From CG2-30-51-40 sp041753575 (GTDB lineage Bacteria; Desulfobacterota; DSM-4660; Desulfatiglandales; Desulfatiglandaceae): a DNA stretch of 10,358 nucleotides. Below the pieces are notes generated by a model. The model saw nothing but the letters and a program-made list of their open reading frames with translations. It had not been told where the DNA came from and did no database searches. Numbering within the stretch: the stretch's first letter is position 1; every line of letters begins with the position of its first letter. The stretch is taken from positions 1-10,358 of the forward strand of contig JBGSUA010000038.1 of the NCBI GenBank assembly GCA_041753575.1, written 5' to 3'. Of the stretch, positions 1-6,854 are shown in pieces. The translations under genes and the position numbers were made by a program.

Positions 1-345
1 GCAAGGGAAGACATGAAGATCCCCAGGTCCCTTACCGCGCAGTAACATAATAGACTGCGTGCCCCCACAATCCTCCGGTGCTTCCCTTTGGCCCACAGCT
101 CATCCGGCTCGACGCCTAGCACTTCCGATACCCTGGATCCGCCTCTTTCCAGGTCAAAACCTCTGGATCGAAGCGCGTAACGTCTTTCCATGGCCTCCTC
201 GCGTTTCCTGGAGGATTCCACCCAATCTCTCCAGAAAGTGATTCCTATCTGCATCGTCGCGGAATACTGCCCCACGTTCAATCCCTCTCACCATGACGTG
301 ATGCAGGGCACCGACAGCATCGATTCGAGATTTCCTTGGCATCAT
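1..345 (-). pseudogene. Remnant of a REP-associated (RAYT, Y1/IS200-like) transposase with internal deletion, truncated by window edge
   Basis: The reading frame from 345 down to 154 gives a typical RAYT N-terminus: it begins MMPRKSRIDAVGALHHVMVR, then has RGIERGAVFRDD and RNHFLERLGGILQETR. It ends at a stop after 63 residues. From about 200 down to 1 a second frame, shifted by one base, reads EEAMERRYALRSRGFDLERG, then VLGVEPDELWAKGKH and ARSLLCYCAVRDLG. That is the DnaA-C-like C-terminal region of the same family. Intact members are about 300 residues or more, and the middle section with the HUH metal-binding pair and the catalytic tyrosine is missing here. So an internal deletion joined the two ends and put them out of frame. 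It cannot encode an active nuclease. Either of the two ATG codons at 340-345 may have been the start, with GAGAAGGGTGG just upstream. Family recognition is from memory of the motifs. Confidence 0.8.
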
Positions 346-361
346 CCACCCTTCTCACCTC

Positions 362-502
362 ATGACTTTTCTGGCACCCTTAAAACCTACAGCGTCCCCA
401 TCACACATTCCCGTTCGGGAATTGGACCGTTGGATTGAAAAGCTGCGCCGTTTCCGAATGCGCCAGGTGCGTAGCCTAATGAATCGGATGACTAATTACT
501 GA
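362..502 (+). CDS. Possible 46-residue basic small ORF (uncertain)
   Basis: An ATG at 362 opens a frame of 46 codons ending at TGA 500-502. The second half is a predicted amphipathic, arginine-rich helix (IPVRELDRWIEKLRRF, then RMRQVRSLMNRM). There is no purine-rich ribosome site before the ATG, and the frame stays open upstream into the antisense of the transposase remnant, so the start is not supported. Its 3' end overlaps the convergent cyclase stop by 11 bases. A perfect inverted repeat at 407-422 lies inside it. It may be a gene remnant or chance; I do not recognise a family. Confidence 0.2.
   Translation: MTFLAPLKPTASPSHIPVRELDRWIEKLRRFRMRQVRSLMNRMTNY
407..422. repeat. Short perfect inverted repeat upstream of the transposase remnant
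   Basis: ATTCCCG and CGGGAAT (7 bp) flank a two-base centre TT, 62 bases upstream of the remnant's ATG. RAYT genes are often flanked by REP palindromes, so this might be a trace of one. It is short, and the longer REP architecture and a second copy are not seen in the window. Confidence 0.3.
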
Positions 503-1694
503 CATTTACCTTGATATCTTTATCCCACTCAGGAGCTTTAAACTCTATTGGCTCTCCATTTGATGTGATTTTGTAGGCAATAAAATTTCCTTCGTTTTTA
601 ATGGTAATCGAGGTTTCTTCAAAATTTACAAACCTTCTAAAGTTATTGAAAATTTGTTCATACGCAACTTGATTGAGCAGAGTTTCACCCGCATTTCCGC
701 CCGAATAGCGGCAGGCGTAGACCACTGGGGTCCCAACAACCGTATAGGTGCCCATAATTCGGGCTAAACAAGCTAGGCCGAAATCTATGCCAATCCCAAG
801 GCCTACATCTTTCATGATGGAAACAAAACATTTTCTGTTTTGCTTATAGTGCTCATCGAAGAAAGCATGGCAATCGATTGCAGATTTGACGGCCAGTAAG
901 CCTGCATCTTGACCGCTATAGAAATCAGGGAAAAAGGCCAAGATACCATCGCCAGTAAATTTGTCAAAAATGCCATAATTTTCCGTTATTATATTAGATA
1001 GGCCTATGCATAATGAAACGACAAAATTCTGAAAGACAAGAGGGTCTTTTGCTTTCAGCATGAGTTCCGTCGAACGCCGAATGTCAATCGATAAGACGTA
1101 GGCATTGCATTCAGTTGTTTCAAATTTGTCGCGAAAGCTCTCGTCTTCAAGTAGCTTCTGTCGCGCTGTTTCCTTAACTTGGCGGATTAGGTTACCTAAT
1201 GCCAATTTTTTGTTTATTTTTTCGTTTAATTCATCCAAAGCAATGGTTATTTCTTTAAAAATTTCTATTTGCTTTTTGGCTTCTTCAAGTTTTTGTTTGT
1301 CTTCTTTACTTTCTCTCAATTGTTTCTGAGTTTCTTGAAGTTTTTCAAGAAGTTCAATTTTTTCTTTTTTGAGTTGTGCAGTGCTATCTTCGAGGTGATA
1401 AGCTGACCTCAAATAGTCAGTACTACCGAGTGTAATCCCTTCAGCTGGATCAAAGATTATTGACCCAGTGTATACAAGATTTGGATCGATACCTTTTTGC
1501 CATTGCGCAAGACCTAAGCCCCCAGTTGTTAAATATCCCGTCTTGTTGAAATCATCAGCTATTGAAGGATCATTAAATAAAAAGCCTCTTTCTATATGTT
1601 TCGGAGTCTCTTTCTTTGTCGGTTCATCTTTTCCCTTTATCTTTTCTGCACTTTCCTTTTTTTCAGTGTCATCCGTACCGTTTTTGTCAACCAT
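492..1694 (-). CDS. Class III adenylate/guanylate cyclase domain protein with central coiled coil
   Basis: The protein has 400 residues from ATG 1694, which has GAAGGAG six to seven bases upstream; an earlier in-frame ATG lacks such a site. Layout: a Lys/Glu-rich disordered start (1-33), an unrecognised globular stretch (34-103), a charged coiled coil (about 104-165), and a class III cyclase domain (about 195-375). Within that domain SIDIRRST carries metal Asp204 and KFTGDG carries metal Asp249, with Lys245 at the adenine-recognition position. Thr318 replaces the second specificity Asp, as in many bacterial (class IIIb-like) enzymes. GTPVVYACR keeps Arg329 but has Val325 where the transition-state Asn normally sits. 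There is no signal peptide or membrane segment, so it is probably cytosolic. Likely reaction: ATP to cyclic AMP, possibly slow or altered. The gene is clearly more AT-rich than its neighbours, suggesting acquisition. No effector or sensor gene adjoins it. Confidence 0.82.
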   Translation of the reverse strand: MVDKNGTDDTEKKESAEKIKGKDEPTKKETPKHIERGFLFNDPSIADDFNKTGYLTTGGLGLAQWQKGIDPNLVYTGSIIFDPAEGITLGSTDYLRSAYHLEDSTAQLKKEKIELLEKLQETQKQLRESKEDKQKLEEAKKQIEIFKEITIALDELNEKINKKLALGNLIRQVKETARQKLLEDESFRDKFETTECNAYVLSIDIRRSTELMLKAKDPLVFQNFVVSLCIGLSNIITENYGIFDKFTGDGILAFFPDFYSGQDAGLLAVKSAIDCHAFFDEHYKQNRKCFVSIMKDVGLGIGIDFGLACLARIMGTYTVVGTPVVYACRYSGGNAGETLLNQVAYEQIFNNFRRFVNFEETSITIKNEGNFIAYKITSNGEPIEFKAPEWDKDIKVNVSN

Positions 1695-1741
1695 TTCGGT
1701 CTCCTTCGATATGGTTAAAACGAGATGCAAGCTGATTTCTC

Positions 1742-1770
1742 TGAATACACCTATAAAGATGAAATGTCAA
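1742..1770 (-). promoter_or_regulatory. Candidate sigma-70 promoter of the cyclase gene
   Basis: On the minus strand a perfect TTGACA (1765-1770) is followed by a 17-base spacer and TATTCA (1742-1747), preceded by a TG. Predicted transcription would start near 1735, giving a leader of about 40 bases before the cyclase ATG. The -35 box and spacing are ideal and the -10 box is only partly matching. Confidence 0.5.
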
Positions 1771-1881
1771 ATAGTGTGAGAGAACAATAAGTTGGATCAC
1801 AAGGCGCCTTGCAGATACACTTAACTTTTCGGCGCCACCGATCGGATATGAGATCTGCTCGCCCATGGCGGGCATCATATA

Positions 1882-2577
1882 TTAACTTCGGAAACGTCGA
1901 AGACCTGCGCCCTTTTTGCGACGTGTTTTCCGGATCTTCTCCCTCCAACACACGTGACACCCGCTACGATGCCGCGCTGCTGATTCGGAGCCACCCATTC
2001 ATGTCCTTTAGGCACATCCACCATGCTTTCTTGTTGGAGCTCTTCGTCATATCCCTTGGAGTGAGATCGCAGTTCTTGGTTGGATGCCACTCACTTGCGA
2101 TATGTGGGGGAAGGGTCGCGAGGCAGTTATCCTCGCGGGCTTTTCGGCGCGGACAATGGGGCACCCCCTTCCGTCCGCCCTGTCGGATAGCCTTGGCGTC
2201 CATTCGTGGCCCTTGCTACACAGCCACCACACCATTTTGGAGGAGTTGGGGCGGACTTCCTTGGGGCGAAGCGAGCCGTTCTTTGTTGGGTGCCATTGTT
2301 TGGCAAGGCCGGAATTGATGACCCGAAGGTTATTGTCCTTGGTGACCAGTTGGCCGGCGCAATAGGGACAGCCGTTACCCCTCCTTCGGTTGTTTACTAT
2401 CGCTTGCCATTGGTGGCCTTTTGGGTAGAGCCACCAAGGACGTTTGCCGGAAAAGGGAGCAGCAGGGCGAGGTGTAAGATCGCCGTTCAGTGTCGGGTGC
2501 CACTGTCTGGCCAACGCGGGGTTCATAACTGCGAGGTTCATAACTGCGAGGTTATAGTCGGAAGTGACTCTTGCCAT
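1882..2577 (-). pseudogene. Frameshifted zinc-ribbon repeat protein (PF14311/DUF4379-like)
   Basis: Three treble-clef repeats of the type WHPTKNGxLxP...WWxCxKGHEW...GCPYC are visible. They run from ATG 2577 (GAGGAGG about ten bases upstream) to a TAA at 1882-1884, but no single frame carries all of them. Repeat 1 (LARQWHPTLNGDLTP ... GNGCPYC) has Tyr for its first zinc-binding Cys (WWLYPKGHQW). Repeat 2 (LAKQWHPTKNGSLRP, WWLCSKGHEW) loses frame near 2157-2161, where restoring one C gives GCPHC. Repeat 3 (IASEWHPTKNCDLTP, WWMC) loses frame near 2011, where one restored C gives CPKGHEW, and again near 1990-1993, after which GCHVCWREK and a basic tail follow. Members of this family are found in accessory regions and some are fused to nucleases; none is seen here. 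Three lesions plus a lost ligand indicate decay. Confidence 0.75.
2521..2550. repeat. 15-base tandem duplication in the zinc-ribbon pseudogene
   Basis: GTTCATAACTGCGAG occurs twice head to tail (2521-2535, 2536-2550) and its first bases recur at 2551. On the minus strand it duplicates the pentapeptide LAVMN before the first zinc-ribbon repeat. The duplication is in frame, so it does not itself break the gene; slippage is the likely cause. Confidence 0.85.
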
Positions 2578-2667
2578 CCGCCGTGGGCCTCCTCAGTCGT
2601 CTTTGGGGTATCATTAAGGCATTTGTGAAGATCTGTCACGAAAAAAGCGAGGGATTAATCCGTATGG

Positions 2668-2860
2668 ATGACTGAGCGGCGCACGGCGCAAGGCGTAAGG
2701 CATACGGTGAAAGACCAGAGGTGGAAATGAAGGATCGGCGTACGGCGCACGGCGTACGGGGGAAGGCCGGAAGACGGAGATCGGAGGACGAAATGACGGA
2801 GCGGCGTAAGGCACCAGGTGTATGGTGTACGGGGAAGGCGAAAGGGCGGGAGGGCAGGAA
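2668..2860. repeat. Three degenerate ~60-base tandem units rich in CGGCGTACGGC-like motifs
   Basis: Units begin at about 2668, 2727 and 2793, each with ATGAcnGAgCGGCG-like sequence (ATGACTGAGCGGCG, ATGAAGGATCGGCG, ATGACGGAGCGGCG). Short iterations of GGCGTAAGG, GGCGCACGG and GGCGTACGG follow, ending near GGTGAAAG or GGGGAAGG. Spacing is 59 then 66 bases, so the copies have drifted. Such low-complexity blocks occur between genes in environmental proteobacteria; no function can be assigned. The lack of conserved unit length and of unique spacers argues against CRISPR. Confidence 0.7.
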
Positions 2861-2890
2861 CTCAACGGTTTGGTGAAATCAGACGGCTGC

Positions 2891-2922
2891 TTTCTCTGCG
2901 GGCCCTGTGCCCCTGCGTGAGA
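2891..2922. repeat. Half copy of the palindromic repeat found at 4035-4116
   Basis: These 32 bases match 4085-4116 at 27 positions without gaps (shared start TTTCTCTGCG, shared end CTGCGTGAGA). The complementary left arm is not seen here, so this copy cannot form the long hairpin. It lies 19 bases past the DUF362 stop, in the same orientation as the copy upstream of that gene. Confidence 0.7.
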
Positions 2923-2940
2923 CCCATCATTTCGAGGGCT

Positions 2941-3936
2941 TTAGCGAAGCAATTGCAGGTCTCCCTCCTTCTGGATTCCCAGACCGTATTTCACGGCGGT
3001 TCTGATCTGGGGAAGGGCCCAGGCATCGCCCGTCAGATGATTGACCGCCGCATAGTTCTGAAGCAGATGCACACCCTGCACGTCCATGGCAACCTGGTCG
3101 CCGGAAGCCAGGATGACACCCGGATGGACGGCCAGCCCGATGGCCGGTCCCCCGCTGATGAACGAGACCCTCCCGTCCATGATAATGAGATCGGGTTTGA
3201 TAGGAATGTTCATTTCAGTTGCTCGCTCACAGACGAACATGTTGCTGTCGGCATGCAGCAGGAATCGATCAAACAAGTGCGTCAGCCCTACGGCCAGTTT
3301 CAGGCTCATGGAAAATCCGGCCGCAAAGTGGGTCTTCATGGTCGGGAGATAGATGAATTTATCAAATTCTTCCAGCTCTCGGGGATAACCGATAACATCG
3401 TAATGTTCCCCATCCACGGGGACATCGATGTAGGCCGAGTGATCGAAATCAATCAGCGGTACCTGCATCTCCGCCATCTTGGCCGACAGGCCCGTTTTTG
3501 CGAAGACCTTGGAAGTCGGCACCCAAGGACGGCCGGCGCCTTCCCCCACGGAAATCTGGGTACAACCATGCTCTCTCAACAGTTCGATAACGGCCCCCAG
3601 GAAATCCAGGGCCGTGGAGCCCGGAGGCGGATCATCGCTGTTGAAATTGGGTTTGAGCAGGATGCGGTCTTGGGGTTTGATCGCCTGGGCGAAACCGCCC
3701 AGCCGGTCCACTGCTTTCAAGATGGCTTCCTTGACATCTTTGCCGCACATGACGAAGGATACAAGGGCCTTTCCATTCATCCGATAAGGATTGGGCAGAC
3801 GATGACGAAAGTGCACCCTTCCAACTACTTCCTTTTTCATTAGCTGGGGGTAGTCTTTGGAACGTATTTCGGCCAGGTAAGCCTGATATTCTTCCCGGTG
3901 AAAAACGACCTCTTCGGGTTTGAAATTCATTGCCAT
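2941..3936 (-). CDS. DUF362 family protein (no ferredoxin domain)
   Basis: The protein has 331 residues from ATG 3936, chosen because GGGAGG lies six bases upstream. An earlier in-frame ATG (4014) would read into the intergenic repeat region. DUF362 hallmarks in order: ILLKPN (92-97), a Rossmann-like stretch with GEGAGRPW (131-138), YLPTMKTH followed by SLKLAVG (196-217), IMDGR (252-256), GGPAIG (262-267) and ASGDQVAMD (277-285). Many relatives carry a C-terminal 4Fe-4S ferredoxin module; this one has no CxxCxxC motif, and the Cys residues are scattered. No signal peptide or membrane helix is seen, so it is probably cytosolic. It is the last gene of the leftward liv cluster, 248 bases after livM, with a palindromic repeat between, so co-transcription is possible but not certain. 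The biochemical role of stand-alone DUF362 proteins is not established, and I assign none. Confidence 0.85.
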   Translation of the reverse strand: MAMNFKPEEVVFHREEYQAYLAEIRSKDYPQLMKKEVVGRVHFRHRLPNPYRMNGKALVSFVMCGKDVKEAILKAVDRLGGFAQAIKPQDRILLKPNFNSDDPPPGSTALDFLGAVIELLREHGCTQISVGEGAGRPWVPTSKVFAKTGLSAKMAEMQVPLIDFDHSAYIDVPVDGEHYDVIGYPRELEEFDKFIYLPTMKTHFAAGFSMSLKLAVGLTHLFDRFLLHADSNMFVCERATEMNIPIKPDLIIMDGRVSFISGGPAIGLAVHPGVILASGDQVAMDVQGVHLLQNYAAVNHLTGDAWALPQIRTAVKYGLGIQKEGDLQLLR

Positions 3937-4034
3937 TTCATTCCTCCCTGATCCTGATCGTGAATTCAACGTTATGCGTCGACCTGGGTGAATCCCCCTT
4001 GGCGAACTGAACAAAAGAAACGGCTAAGACAGTA

Positions 4035-4116
4035 TCTCACGCAAAGACGCAGAGCTCGCAGGGTTAAAAAACACAAGAAAGGCCTTTCTCTGCGTGCTCT
4101 GCGTCTCTGCGTGAGA
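4035..4116. repeat. Long imperfect inverted repeat between livM and the DUF362 gene
   Basis: The arm TCTCACGCAAAGACGCAGAG (4035-4054) pairs with CTCTGCGTCTCTGCGTGAGA (4097-4116) with one mismatch. Pairing extends inward with a few more mismatches to arms of about 32 bases. The middle contains a second small palindrome around AGAAAGGCCTTTCT (4076-4089). On neither strand is the stem followed by a clean T run, so it is not a standard intrinsic terminator. Hairpins of this CACGCAAAGACGCAGAG type recur between genes in many environmental genomes. It could weaken read-through from livM into the DUF362 gene or protect the liv mRNA 3' end. Confidence 0.85.
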
Positions 4117-4184
4117 AAAATCTTTTCATCTCCATCTTCTGCCCGAAAGGGCTTCAGATCTTCTCGCAGAACAGTGCACACCCC

Positions 4185-5186
4185 TCATTTTATGTTGAGG
4201 CTCACTGCAGTTGCAAGATTTCGTAATGCCTTTTTTCGCGATCCCTTTTCCATGATTGCGCCCAAAATGCCTTGAGGCAGAAAAATAATGAAAAGAATCA
4301 GCATCAGACCGTATATGGTGTTGTCCAAACCGACCATAGCGGTTCCGATGAGGACCCTCAAAAATTCGGCAAGTGAAATGGTGATCACGGCCCCCACCGT
4401 GGGCCCAAAGGCCACGTACATACCTCCGGCAACCACCGCAAAGACGATCTGGAGCGATACGCCCACGCCGCTCAAAGTCTGAGGGTTGATGTACATCTGA
4501 TACTGGCCGTATAAGATTCCCCCGAAAGCGGTCATCACGGCGCTGATAATCGTGATCCGCAGTTTCTGACGCGTCACATGTATACCCACCGAGGCCGCCG
4601 CATCTTCATCTTCAGAGATGGCATCCAGTGCGTGACGCTCCATACCGACATCGACCCTTTTCCAAATCCAGATTCCGGCGATCCAGACCACCAGCGCAAT
4701 CCAGTAGAACGTCTCTTTTTGTCCGAATTGCAGGGCATAAATAGAGGTTCCCTCTCCGAATCGATTCGGTGTAAACCCCAGTGATCCGCCGGTGGAATTT
4801 CTTAGCGCCATGATCAGCATGCTGATCACCTCGCTCAAGGCCAGGGTGACCAACGCAAAATAATGCCCGGTGATCCTGAATTTGAAACATGGGTAGCCGA
4901 TAAGGATAGCAAGAAACAAGGAAAACAAGAGCGCCAATGGAATACCAATCCAGGGCGTTAGGGCCAGATAGTTCCATAACATGGCCACGGCGTAAGCGCC
5001 AACCCCCAGGAACGCGCCGTGGCCGAGAGAGACCAGCCCGAATCGGCCCATTAAAGACCAAGCCGTATAGATAAAGCTCCAGATGAGTATCAGGATGATG
5101 ACGTGCAAATAATATTGGGGTACGCCCATATACGGCAATGCTGCAAGCAGGAGCGCGCCGATCAGAAAAGTCACCCTTCGATTCAT
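4185..5186 (-). CDS. livM: Branched-chain amino acid ABC transporter permease LivM
   Basis: This is a 333-residue inner-membrane permease of the LivM type. Hydrophobic spans lie at about 5-20, 27-45, 55-75, 80-100, 108-127, 160-176, 210-228, 243-277 and 286-310. The family-typical GRFGLVSLGHGAFLGVGAYA is at 47-66. The cytoplasmic coupling loop (DAISEDEDAAASVGI, 188-202) is where the ABC subunits dock, and PQGILG is near the end (304-309). Its ATG overlaps the livH stop by four bases (ATGA), implying translational coupling and equal dosage with LivH. GGGAG lies about eight bases upstream inside livH. It forms the transmembrane channel with LivH. The length is normal and the gene looks intact. 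Confidence 0.95.
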   Translation of the reverse strand: MNRRVTFLIGALLLAALPYMGVPQYYLHVIILILIWSFIYTAWSLMGRFGLVSLGHGAFLGVGAYAVAMLWNYLALTPWIGIPLALLFSLFLAILIGYPCFKFRITGHYFALVTLALSEVISMLIMALRNSTGGSLGFTPNRFGEGTSIYALQFGQKETFYWIALVVWIAGIWIWKRVDVGMERHALDAISEDEDAAASVGIHVTRQKLRITIISAVMTAFGGILYGQYQMYINPQTLSGVGVSLQIVFAVVAGGMYVAFGPTVGAVITISLAEFLRVLIGTAMVGLDNTIYGLMLILFIIFLPQGILGAIMEKGSRKKALRNLATAVSLNIK

Positions 5187-6046
5187 GAACGTCTCCCAAG
5201 AATGCCCTGGGGTCTAATGAACATCATGATGATGAAAATCGCAAATGCAACCACGTAACCCCATTCAAGCTCAAAGTAGAAGCCGCCGACGGCAATGACC
5301 TGGCTGAATATGAAGGCGGCGACAAAGCCGCCGATCATATTGCCGAGTCCCCCGAGCACGCAAATCATGAACGTAATGGGACCAAAAGACAGCCCGATTG
5401 CGGGATGGATATCATATTGAAGCACCAGCAGGCATGCGGCAAGTCCGGCAAGCCCACCGCCGATGGCAGACGTCGCCAGATAGACCTTCCGGCTGTTCAC
5501 ACCCATGAGGACCATCACGTCGCGGTCCTGTGAAATGGCCCGAATAGCCGTTCCCATGTAGGTCTTGGCCAGAAACAAATATAGCGCAATCATCCCGACA
5601 ACGGCCGTACAGAATGCAAGCAACCGCGCGAAGCTGATGTACATGCCAAAAAATTCCAGAACCGGAAGTCGAAGGCCGATATTGCGAAACTCGACCCCAA
5701 AAAGCAGGGTGATGAAGCTTTGCAGAAAGAAAAGCAGCCCTCCGGTTGCCAAGAGCTGATTAATGGGGGCGGTTCCAAGAAGGGGTGAAATAATCAGGAA
5801 ATGCACCAAGTAGCCCATCACCGCAACGACCGCAATACCGGCCAAGCTGGCGAGAACCAAAGGAATCCCGAATTTTGAGTAAAGAAAGAAGATGGTATAC
5901 ATGCCGAGCATGACCAACTCGGCATAACAGATCCAGACCACATCGATCACACCGAAGATCAGATTCAGGCCGAGCGCCAGCAGGGCCAGCACACCACCCA
6001 GCAATAGTCCGTTAATAATCGTCTCAAGAAGATAAACATCGAACAT
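5183..6046 (-). CDS. livH: Branched-chain amino acid ABC transporter permease LivH
   Basis: This 287-residue polytopic permease has the LivH pattern. The first helix is NGLLLGGVLALLALGLNLIF (12-31), and helices follow at about 40-55, 62-88, 98-118, 138-160, 192-210, 222-252 and 264-280. The coupling loop AIRAISQDRDVMVLMGVNSR (167-186) contacts the ATPases. LGGLGNMIGG (231-240) and the ending RPQGILGRR are standard for the family. Start is ATG 6046 with GGTGGGA upstream. It lies 27 bases after livF and overlaps livM by four bases. In the usual Liv stoichiometry it pairs with LivM. Length is normal and nothing is missing. Confidence 0.95.
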   Translation of the reverse strand: MFDVYLLETIINGLLLGGVLALLALGLNLIFGVIDVVWICYAELVMLGMYTIFFLYSKFGIPLVLASLAGIAVVAVMGYLVHFLIISPLLGTAPINQLLATGGLLFFLQSFITLLFGVEFRNIGLRLPVLEFFGMYISFARLLAFCTAVVGMIALYLFLAKTYMGTAIRAISQDRDVMVLMGVNSRKVYLATSAIGGGLAGLAACLLVLQYDIHPAIGLSFGPITFMICVLGGLGNMIGGFVAAFIFSQVIAVGGFYFELEWGYVVAFAIFIIMMFIRPQGILGRRS

Positions 6047-6073
6047 GCGATCCCACCCAATGGTATGATGCCT

Positions 6074-6778
6074 TTAAACCCCGATATAAGCTCTGCGTAT
6101 CTCTTCGCTCCCGAGCAGTTCAGCAGAGGTGCCGCTCGCTTTAATGCTGCCCACCTCCAGGAGATACGCTCGGTTCACGACCTTGAGCACCTGCTGGATG
6201 TTCTGCTCCACAATGAGTACAGTGAATCCTTCTTGACGAATCTGTTGCACCAGCTTAAAGACCTGCTGAACGATGACGGGCGCCAGGCCCGCCGATGGCT
6301 CATCCATGAGGAGCATTTTCGGATTCGACATGAGCGCCCTGGCAATGGCGCACATCTGCTGCTCCCCTCCTGAAAGCGTACCGGCGAGCTGCTTGCTTCG
6401 CGCCGCAAGAATTGGAAAGAGCCCGTAAACAAATTGCAGCCGTTCTCTGAATTGTTTCCTGGCAGACGGAGTGAAGGCCCCGATCCTCAGGTTGTCTTGA
6501 ATGGTCATTCGGGGAAAGAGGCGACGGTTTTCCGGCACGTGGGCAATGCCCAGCTCAATGATGGCGTGCGGCGGTACGGTTTTCAGATTCTTGCCTTCCA
6601 TGGTGAGGTTACCGCCACCCGGCTTCACGAGGCCGGATATCACCCGAAGCAGCGTGGTCTTTCCGGCGCCGTTGGGGCCAATGACCGCAACGGCTTCTCC
6701 CTTTTCCACAGATAAACCGATCCCAAAGAGTGCGTGGAATGACCCGTAATAGGCATCTACCGCCTGGAGTTGGAGCAC
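6074..6778 (-). CDS. livF: Branched-chain amino acid ABC transporter ATP-binding protein LivF
   Basis: The ATPase has 234 residues if translated from GTG 6778, chosen for AAGGAG seven to eight bases upstream and for the family-typical start LQLQAVDAYYG. A GTG at 6799 is possible but poorly placed. Motifs: Walker A GPNGAGKT (34-41), LivF-type segment VPENRRLFPRMT (81-92), signature LSGGEQQ (135-141), Walker B MLLMDEPS (155-162), and VEQN (190-193), where this subfamily has Gln in place of the switch His. All catalytic elements look intact, so this subunit can supply the canonical signature for one ATP site while LivG supplies a degenerate one. It sits on the cytoplasmic face under LivH/LivM and lies 27 bases before livH. 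A 150-base gap separates it from livG. Confidence 0.95.
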   Translation of the reverse strand: MLQLQAVDAYYGSFHALFGIGLSVEKGEAVAVIGPNGAGKTTLLRVISGLVKPGGGNLTMEGKNLKTVPPHAIIELGIAHVPENRRLFPRMTIQDNLRIGAFTPSARKQFRERLQFVYGLFPILAARSKQLAGTLSGGEQQMCAIARALMSNPKMLLMDEPSAGLAPVIVQQVFKLVQQIRQEGFTVLIVEQNIQQVLKVVNRAYLLEVGSIKASGTSAELLGSEEIRRAYIGV

Positions 6779-6854
6779 CCTGCCTCTCCTTATAAACACA
6801 AAAGGCTTGCAGATTCGGTCTCTGCAGGCATGAGGGGACTCTGACCATGGAGCT

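Larger units (their letters stand above)
2578..2940. other. Gene-free interval filled mostly by degenerate repeats
   Basis: No credible gene is seen in these 363 bases between the zinc-ribbon pseudogene start and the DUF362 stop. The right-hand two thirds are repetitive (2668-2860), followed by a half copy of a palindromic repeat (2891-2922). Open frames here translate to biased, Pro/Arg-rich strings that follow the repeat and are not proteins. Confidence 0.7.

Noticed and set aside
492..1694. Pycsar anti-phage cyclase
   Set aside because: No adjacent effector (membrane or TIR type) is visible, and cyclase-domain motifs alone do not place it in that group; kept only as a hypothesis.
2668..2860. 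CRISPR-like array
   Set aside because: The units are degenerate with unequal spacing, there are no unique spacers of constant length, and no cas genes are present.
2614..2865. 83-codon Pro/Arg-rich minus-strand frame
   Set aside because: It simply translates the low-complexity repeat block.
2818..3843. 341-codon plus-strand open frame
   Set aside because: It is antisense to the DUF362 gene, begins inside the tandem repeat block, and its translation shows no family motifs.
4035..4116. Intrinsic terminator after livM
   Set aside because: The stem is long, but no T run follows on either strand; it fits an intergenic palindromic repeat better.
4612..5199. 195-codon minus-strand open frame
   Set aside because: It is an alternative frame inside livM; the livM frame has the permease motifs and helices.
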